In this document: piece after piece, positions 60,801-64,000 of the stretch
Layout: the number at the start of each line of letters is the position of its first letter
How positions within the stretch are numbered: position 1 is the stretch's first letter
NCBI GenBank assembly: GCA_946811695.1
Contig: OX328125.1
Coordinates: 42,652,709 to 42,716,708, forward strand
Direction: 5' to 3'
Length of the DNA stretch: 64,000 bases
Source: Gonocerus acuteangulatus
Taxonomy: Eukaryota > Arthropoda > Insecta > Hemiptera > Coreidae
Translations under genes and position numbers: made by a program
Notes under the pieces: model-generated
The model's input: the letters and a program-made list of their open reading frames with translations, nothing else
Database searches by the model: none
What the model was told of the DNA's origin: nothing

Positions 60801-61435
60801 CCTTGGCAGCTTCGACTGTTGGAGTCATTAGCACCCAAGGTACCAATTATTAAATTAATTAAAGGCTGGGTCAGCCTAGGGACGGTCAGGGAGGCCGAAT
60901 TCAACCCTTGAACAACGACACTAGAAGAAAAAATCTTTAGTGCTTGCTTGGGATTTGAACTCAGGCCTCCAGCTTATTAGTCCAGTGCTCTACCACTGAG
61001 CTAACCTCGCCCCCAATTTTACGTGTAAAAATGGAAAGACAAATACAAACCCTTTAGTTTCCAATCAAATCAAGAGAAACATTGCAAAAAAAGATCTTTT
61101 GAGGAACATGTAACCGAATTTCTGAGGCCAATAAATAGTTTCTTGAATAACAAATGTGTAAATACCTTTAAGTTTTCTTTTCCATCAATCAGTAAAAAAC
61201 TGCGGATAATGTTGTCATTCTTATCAGCAGAGCCAAGCATGAGAGAAGTAAATTCAGAAGTAAGTGTCACATCAGGCAAAGAAGGTAAACCTTTTTTACT
61301 ATTTCCTTCAGATTTGTCCATGTAATTCTCGTTGTATATTAAAACAGGATTGTCTATTGACTCCATTATAGCTGGAGATACAAGTGGCGGAAGCCAAACT
61401 GGCCTCCTTGTTGCTTTATCCACAGAAAAATCCAT
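43478..61435 (-). CDS. ZFYVE1: ZFYVE1 (DFCP1) orthologue: GTPase-like, double FYVE protein; 12 coding exons
   Basis: Coding exons on the minus strand, in order: 61435-61166, 59954-59825, 58573-58419, 56783-56564, 54618-54407, 54330-54167, 52605-52468, 51601-51484, 50329-50159, 48795-48627, 44885-44778, 43704-43478. All introns are GT-AG and phases agree, giving 693 residues (vertebrate proteins about 777). Domains: GTPase-like fold with P-loop GNTGDGKS (117-124) and DTEG (165-168); a Cys-rich ER-targeting region (about 360-470); FYVE 1 (about 518-577) and FYVE 2 (about 629-691), each with eight Cys. The family sits on ER, lipid droplets and PI3P-rich omegasomes, where autophagosomes form. The N-terminal Cys-rich region of vertebrate ZFYVE1 is absent: an in-frame TGA precedes the chosen ATG. 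FYVE 2 has lost the basic residues before HHC. Confidence 0.93.
44778..44885 (-). CDS. ZFYVE1: ZFYVE1 exon 11
   Basis: Acceptor TTTTTTACAG, donor AAAA|GTAAGT. Encodes ENEIIARKVSEAVVTTISSV, the helix between the two FYVE fingers (vertebrate counterpart IARKVGEAV). Leaves phase 1. Confidence 0.93.
45149..46435 (+). mobile_element. Complete mariner transposon inside ZFYVE1 intron 10
   Basis: Inverted ends CCAGGGCATTCAAAAAGTCC (left) and, inverse, CCAGGTCATTCAAAAAGTCC (right), continuing TGTCGTTTTT on both sides; 29 of the first 30 bases match. It sits in a (TA)n tract (about 45119-45148 and 46440-46481). The left flank is TA; the right flank reads TG before TATA, so one duplication base has changed. 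It lies antisense to ZFYVE1. Confidence 0.93.
45333..46361 (+). CDS. Mariner transposase, intact DD34D
   Basis: Cut-and-paste transposase. Starting at the ATG at 45333 it has 342 residues, close to the usual 345 or so for mariner; the ATG at 45303 would give 352, and the open frame extends up to 45189. N-terminal helix-turn-helix (IRSILLYEFKLGSKAAETAR), WIPHKL (mariner signature WVPHEL), catalytic Asp in ITCDEKW, second Asp in LLLQDNARPH and third Asp in YSPDLSPTDYHLF. Exactly 34 residues separate the last two Asp. No stop or frameshift, and both terminal repeats survive, so the copy may still be active or have been active recently. Confidence 0.93.
   Translation: MIPVETQIRSILLYEFKLGSKAAETARKICSVFGEDVLSERKAQFWFSKFRGGDETLEDEARSGRPTVVDKEDVRRVVELDPRQSCSEIASQLNISATTAWNYLKELGKVKKLDKWIPHKLSDANMLVRLTTASSLTSRLKVEPFLNRIITCDEKWVLYNNFRRSYQWLSADEKPKQFPKPDLHPKKVLLIVFWTAKGIVHFEILNQGQTITAEVYCNILDHCQSKIKTFDPCLVNRRRPLLLQDNARPHTAKLTREKLTEIGWEVLPHPPYSPDLSPTDYHLFRDLDNNLRQKCFQDRDNLIHELTTYFCSKNQQFFKEGIWALPSRWEKVTDCNGGYFDE
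46436..46481. repeat. (TA)n microsatellite at the mariner right flank
   Basis: About 42 bp of TA. With the TA run at 45119-45148 it suggests the mariner landed inside a pre-existing TA repeat. Confidence 0.9.
46760..47045 (+). other. Unidentified open, coding-like segment
   Basis: A plus-strand frame is open for about 90 codons from just after a TAA near 46763 to a TGA at about 47045. It encodes FKKSLVEIIEPLVNTKEMEF, QTLSSTVQVFNQFISTPEIP and RQAGLCTLNSVAEETILIIK. An AATAAA follows about 10 bp after the stop. It reads like conserved protein sequence, antisense within ZFYVE1 intron 10. It could be a retro-pseudogene fragment or an exon of a nested gene. Protein not recognised. Confidence 0.4.
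47325..47475 (+). mobile_element. SINE-B fragment
   Basis: B-box side gtcgtgggttcaattctc, a G run (about 47363-47372), tggctttta, atcctggctagaaaatggtg and gtaacctatgg match SINE-B. The first half of the head is missing. Within ZFYVE1 intron 10. Confidence 0.65.
48627..48795 (-). CDS. ZFYVE1: ZFYVE1 exon 10 (FYVE 1)
   Basis: Acceptor ATTTTTCAG, donor GCTG|GTAAGG. Carries all eight zinc ligands of FYVE 1 (Cys 528, 531, 544, 547, 552, 555, 574, 577) and TKHHCRACG at 540-548. Leaves phase 1. Confidence 0.95.
48796..50158. other. ZFYVE1 intron 9, contents unclassified
   Basis: A GC-richer patch at about 49570-49830 may be an old insertion. No ends or coding frame could be supported. Confidence 0.4.
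50159..50329 (-). CDS. ZFYVE1: ZFYVE1 exon 9
   Basis: Acceptor TGTTTTAG, donor TTAAG|GTAACA. Encodes the linker with TPTKALSSWVADQINPKYWK, the start of FYVE 1. The first Trp motif is WKPN, not the canonical WxxD, as in vertebrate ZFYVE1. Confidence 0.93.
51024..51302. mobile_element. piggyBac-type MITE, 279 bp, in ZFYVE1 intron 8
   Basis: Left end CCCTTTAACCTGCGATG and right end (inverse) CCCTTTAACCGCTGCCAGTC form a short inverted repeat. The left flank is TTAA (51020-51023) and the right flank TTTA (51303-51306), one change from the TTAA duplication that defines piggyBac insertions. No transposase. Confidence 0.75.
51484..51601 (-). CDS. ZFYVE1: ZFYVE1 exon 8
   Basis: Acceptor TTTTTTCAG, donor CCAGGG|GTACTT. 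Encodes YVIECPNCGEIYRSRQFWYG and TAVRTEIHHVWPG. Leaves phase 0. Confidence 0.93.
51602..52467. other. ZFYVE1 intron 7, contents unclassified
   Basis: Contains an A run (about 51970-51996) and otherwise AT-rich DNA. No element ends were recognised. Confidence 0.4.
52468..52605 (-). CDS. ZFYVE1: ZFYVE1 exon 7
   Basis: Acceptor CTTTTAG, donor TCAGG|GTAAGT. Encodes YTHQYENIIYICKSCYKNGK and SSWFGFAKYAWSG. Leaves phase 2. Confidence 0.93.
52690..53500 (+). repeat. Family A repeat, copy 2, in ZFYVE1 intron 6
   Basis: Starts catgcaggagctgcataact, then three units of about 129 bp beginning with an (a)aa-C-run and gaccgattta/gaaccgatttag (about 52850, 52980 and 53109). A TA microsatellite (53260-53325) follows, then the block aagattcgaagacatttttc ... 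cctcaatagctactttcc (53390-53450). The order is the same as copy 1 at 3836-4605. Confidence 0.65.
53260..53325. repeat. (TA)n microsatellite within family A repeat
   Basis: About 50 bp of TA after a short ragged start, at the same internal place as in copy 1. Confidence 0.9.
54167..54330 (-). CDS. ZFYVE1: ZFYVE1 exon 6
   Basis: Acceptor TTTTTCCAG, donor TGCAG|GTATAT. Encodes IFPDEYFTCPVACLSCGSRC then QSSMGHDG, the first part of the Cys-rich ER-binding region. Leaves phase 2. Confidence 0.93.
54407..54618 (-). CDS. ZFYVE1: ZFYVE1 exon 5
   Basis: Acceptor GATTACAG, donor AAAG|GTAATG. Includes RSRFRELGLEIDSFSSLTYI and SVRSPRSPRIVYNTLK, the end of the GTPase-like part. Leaves phase 0. Confidence 0.93.
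54926..54990 (+). mobile_element. tRNA-Glu-like SINE or pseudogene, diverged
   Basis: gggtctccccatggtccact...agctaacgcc resembles the head at 35245 (TCTCCCTATAGTCTAGTGGC). The B box is nearly lost. In ZFYVE1 intron 4. Confidence 0.4.
55295..55450 (+). mobile_element. SINE-B copy, diverged
   Basis: aatgctaagggatgagcact, then a decayed B box, agtgacttctcttagtaaaa, aatcctggctaggaaagagt and ggtaacttgtagata follow the SINE-B order. In ZFYVE1 intron 4. Confidence 0.55.
56564..56783 (-). CDS. ZFYVE1: ZFYVE1 exon 4
   Basis: Acceptor TTCTTTAG, donor ACAA|GTATGT. Begins VLAVSDVVIYRTRSERIHRD and includes LGPSIIISHET. Leaves phase 1. Confidence 0.95.
57562..57902 (+). mobile_element. SINE-A copy 3, poly(T)-tailed, in ZFYVE1 intron 3
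   Basis: Head GGGGGCGAGGTCAGCTCAGT, B box GAGTTCAAAACCC, body with small deletions, end GGACTGA followed by about 50 T with two C. The 10-bp direct repeat tacttcctta is exact at 57552-57561 and 57903-57912, directly after the T run. Sense orientation is opposite to ZFYVE1. Confidence 0.88.
58419..58573 (-). CDS. ZFYVE1: ZFYVE1 exon 3 (Walker B-like exon)
   Basis: Acceptor CCTAATAG, donor TAAAA|GTAATT. Encodes QTSCTVGVWAAYDRNTS and ICIDTEGLLGSTLEEAKRTR. DTEG corresponds to the conserved metal-binding motif. Leaves phase 0. Confidence 0.95.
58713..59358. repeat. Foldback element in ZFYVE1 intron 2, with nested SINE-A
   Basis: The left arm from gtagctctacatgtttcatg through tataactattcctggcatta to gagctaaccttccatcgac is mirrored by gtcgaaggaaggttagaccc ... 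gggaatagttataagcttct ... gaaacatgtcgagctac. Arms are about 140 bp. The right arm reads CTGATGA, a 17-nt spacer and GAAAC. A SINE-A copy occupies the loop. Confidence 0.7.
58858..59137 (+). mobile_element. SINE-A copy 4, degenerate, nested in the foldback
   Basis: gtgaggttagctcacgacta with part of the head deleted, then the body through tctccctagtgtgctgtatg and cctgttacaagactg. The T tail is lost. It is more diverged than copies 1, 3 and 5, so it is an older insertion. Confidence 0.75.
59529..59740 (+). mobile_element. SINE-B, most complete copy, in ZFYVE1 intron 2
   Basis: Head GGAGGCCCGGCAGCCGTGAG, A-box-like GCCGTGAGTGTTAAGGCG, a long variable-arm-like stretch, then B box GGGTTCTATTCCC. 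This spacing resembles a class II tRNA (Leu/Ser type). The body has ggcttttctttagaaaaaag, cctatcgtggctagaaaagg and ataaaattcatagtt, ending in an A/T-rich (aaat)n tail. Target duplication not resolved. Confidence 0.7.
59825..59954 (-). CDS. ZFYVE1: ZFYVE1 exon 2 (P-loop exon)
   Basis: Acceptor TTCTAG, donor GGAG|GTATAC. Encodes VKVVSIFGNTGDGKSHTLNH, the nucleotide-binding P-loop. Leaves phase 1. Confidence 0.95.
60661..61015 (-). mobile_element. SINE-A copy 5, poly(T)-tailed, in ZFYVE1 intron 1
   Basis: Minus strand: head from about 61015 (GGGGGCGAGGTTAGCTCAGT), body, end CGGGACTG then about 17 T (seen as A on the plus strand at 60661-60676). Flanking repeats attttacatgta (60649-60660) and attttacgtgta (61016-61027) match at 11 of 12. 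Co-directional with ZFYVE1. Confidence 0.88.
61166..61435 (-). CDS. ZFYVE1: ZFYVE1 exon 1 (residues 1-90)
   Basis: Starts MDFSVDKATRRPVWLPPLVS. An in-frame TGA lies two codons upstream. It ends NIIRSFLLIDGKENLK before the donor AAG|GTATTT, phase 0. SFLLIDGKE aligns with SFLLVDENE of the vertebrate protein. There is no cysteine in the exon. Confidence 0.85.
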
Positions 61436-62110
61436 CTCTCATATCCACTGAAACAGTCATGTCAATCAATGTTCGACCAAGATCCCGAGAAAAAAATGTC
61501 AGTCACTCCCAATAAAGAAAAATGATAGATAAAATTCACTTGCAATGACACACAACCTAAAGGCCTCCTCCATTGTTTCTGTTTACAAAAGCGTAGAAGC
61601 ACAAATAAGAAACCTTACAACAAGAGGCGCAACTTAACTTAATATATAACATATGTATTAAATTGTTCTTAAAATTTTAAACTACATTTCAAGTTCAATT
61701 TATAACGATATAAAAGCAAGTGGATCACTAATAATGAACAATAGCAATCAAACATCACCAACACCAACAGGTTATATTTCTCTTTATTTGTAGCACCATA
61801 TGATCACAGCCATCTACAACCCCAGCTTACAGCAGTTCTCCGACTTTGGCAGCCATGTCTCGCGTCACGTCCCGTTATAGTTATAACCCTAAACAACATG
61901 GAAGTTCGCCCAGTGAATTATTGAAATCTTTATTTATATTGTTTTGTAGCGAGTGCGCAAATTTATTCTCGTAGTTCAATTGCTCTGAATCGCTGCATAA
62001 GTTGAGTTGGATTGTCAAGATTTTAAATTTTGGTTATGATAAATAGGAATAACAACTTTTTGGACTATGGAATAGTTTGCGAAGCTTTCCTATTAGTGAA
62101 GAATTTTGAG
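61436..62110. promoter_or_regulatory. Probable ZFYVE1 5' region, possibly bidirectional
   Basis: Lies upstream of the ZFYVE1 ATG and holds the only CpG-containing patch nearby (about 61855-61880, tctcgcgtcacgtcccg). No TATA box can be assigned. It is inferred to be a promoter from position only. Confidence 0.35.
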
Positions 62111-62122
62111 ATGACGAAGAAG
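62111..62122 (+). CDS. Possible first coding exon of a divergent gene
   Basis: ATG ACG AAG AAG followed by GTAGGT would encode Met-Thr-Lys-Lys and then splice. It follows about 190 bp of plausible 5' leader. Met-Thr-Lys-Lys is the start of ribosomal protein S26 among others, but four codons cannot identify a gene, and no second exon appears before the window ends. Confidence 0.2.
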
Positions 62123-63798
62123 GTAGGTTTCACCATGATTAAAAGAAATTATTTACCTACTTCTCTCTCGGTCTTGTTTGGCCTTTTCTATGGTTTTGCT
62201 TGCTGATTTCTACGTAATTTTGGATATTTAAGGCGATTATGTATGGAAAATATCATGGATTGTTTAAAACGCGATTGGTTATAAGTACTTTAATAAAAAA
62301 TTGAATTTATTACTTCTTAATTTTGAAAGATATACGTTTTTTTACCGCTTACATTTCTTTTTTGTTATTGCTAATTCAATTTTAATATTTTTTTTATTAT
62401 TATTGGGCTTTAGGTTCTCACATTTAAGATAGAGATGTTTAAATTATTTACTTCTTCCTGAAATTAAGTGTCATAACAATGAATAATTAATAATAGGAAG
62501 CTTCATTCCTTCATAGAATAATTTATGATTGTTCCCAATATTCCAAGTTTTCTCTTGACAGATACCCCTGTCATTCTGGAAAAAAAACTAATTAATACAA
62601 ATTTTACTTGTGAATTGTATCCTCTTAAGGATATTTCTAATAGCAGTAGATAAAGAATAATTTAAATTTTGACCTTGTTTTTATTTAATTTATTTCTCGT
62701 TGAAAACATTTCTGTACAGTGATCTTATTTTGTTCTCTCTAGTTTCTCTTTCAGTTTAATACACTACCATAATTGCTTATTTTTAAACTAAATCACTATG
62801 TGATTTTTTTTAATGAATAAAGAATTACTTCATTTGCCCTATTTCTCCTTTTTCACTAATCAATCATTCTCTGATGCCACTGAGGTTTAGAATGCTTCAT
62901 TTCCAGGCTTGTTTCATCATAGCTTCCTTATCTGAATGCTGTGACTACAATGTTTTCTTATTTAGTTAAAATTTTATTGTTGTTGCCGAAGGTAAACCTT
63001 TGTTTTTTAATTCTTTGCCATTTCTTTTAAGATTTTTGCTTAAATTGGTAGGAATATGTTATTTGATTGGTTTTCCTTTCAAACAAAGAACAATTGTAAT
63101 TTGTTATTATTTCATCGAACAACTATTATTGTTCCAAACTTTTTTTTCTATTAAAAATTTATTATTTCATTTTGCATGATATTAATTGGGTTATATTCTC
63201 ATTTATTGATATCCACATTAGTGTTTGGCTGTAAAAGTTTAAGACATTTCTAAAGAGTCTAGTTCAAGAATTAGAAAGTAACCTCTTTTGAGCATGAGTA
63301 ACTATTTAAAAATTTCCCTCTGTACTTGTTGCACTGACATTACCCATTATTGAAGATCTACACTGTTTTAATTTAAAATTATTTATTGATATAAATTGTA
63401 TCTCGAGAACAATTTTGACAAGATACTCTCCATATAATAAGCTACATTAATGTCATTTATGGTTTAATTTTATTCAAGTATTGTTCAAACAACTTATATT
63501 AGACATATTTCAGTGAACATTCAAATTGGATAAGTTTATTGACACAAAAAAATGTATTGTTTTCTTTTTTTTTTCCTGGTGATTCTACAAGGAAATAGCC
63601 TATTCTCAACTTAAACATTAAATTGGGTGAATGGGGCAGGGGTGGCTGCTTAGTAACTGTTGCAAATATGAATTTTTAAACTTCAGGAACAGATCAATAA
63701 ATGAGTTTTGGTCAGATTAAAACACTATGATTTAATCTTTTGATACTGATATTTTCTCAGCATTGTGAACACACACTGACACATACCTTTTATGTGTG

Positions 63799-63849
<51 letters not shown>

Positions 63850-64000
63850 ATATATGTGTGTTTGTGTACTGATTAATATTACAGCTCTATCAATTCTTCA
63901 ATATTCCTAATTAACATATTCTTTAAAGTAATAATAAATGGGCGTTAAATTTTAAAGAAATTTAAAACAAAACTGGGGATTGATCAAAAATGTACTTTGT
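62123..64000. other. AT-rich, no gene seen; microsatellite near the end
   Basis: Would be intron 1 if the exon at 62111 is real. A (TA)n(TG)n(TATG)n microsatellite occupies about 63796-63861. Confidence 0.45.

Overview
The window is AT-rich eukaryotic nuclear DNA, most likely from an arthropod. It has spliced genes with GT-AG introns, many (TA)n microsatellites, an intact mariner transposase, several DNA-transposon MITEs (hAT, piggyBac, pogo/Tigger and Tc1 type), non-LTR retrotransposon remnants and three SINE types. The species cannot be fixed from the sequence.

The one gene that can be reconstructed with confidence lies on the minus strand between 61435 and 43478. It is an orthologue of ZFYVE1 (DFCP1), the ER/omegasome protein with a GTPase-like domain and two C-terminal FYVE fingers. 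I place 12 coding exons whose splice phases all join, giving 2,082 nt including the stop, or 693 residues. Its introns hold much of the right-hand repeat content: a mariner in intron 10, a piggyBac-type MITE in intron 8, a satellite-tailed repeat in intron 6, SINEs in introns 1 to 4 and 10, and a foldback element in intron 2. The region upstream of its start codon (61436-62110) may be a divergent promoter, with a possible tiny first exon of a plus-strand gene at 62111.

Left part (1-35.9 kb): mostly transposon debris. It includes a 1,257-bp hAT-type foldback packed with CCGGAAGT motifs, two more MITEs with 8-bp target duplications, 5S-rRNA-derived SINEs, tRNA-derived SINEs, two RNase H ends of non-LTR elements, a Tc1-like remnant, several other foldbacks and one apparently functional tRNA-Trp(CCA) gene. 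Two possible orphan exons lie at 20674 and 22563.

Middle (35.9-43.4 kb): a repeat-poor AT-rich block with one pogo/Tigger-type MITE and one isolated candidate 3' exon on the minus strand at 39183. It may be 3' UTR or intronic sequence downstream of ZFYVE1.

The most unusual observations are: a tRNA-headed SINE family whose 3' tail is poly(T), shown by target duplications in three copies; a 5S-rRNA-derived SINE with a perfect 12-bp target duplication; the ETS-motif-rich hAT foldback; several foldback families sharing a CTGANGA...GAAAC core resembling hammerhead ribozymes; and microsatellites carried at a fixed place inside a dispersed repeat.
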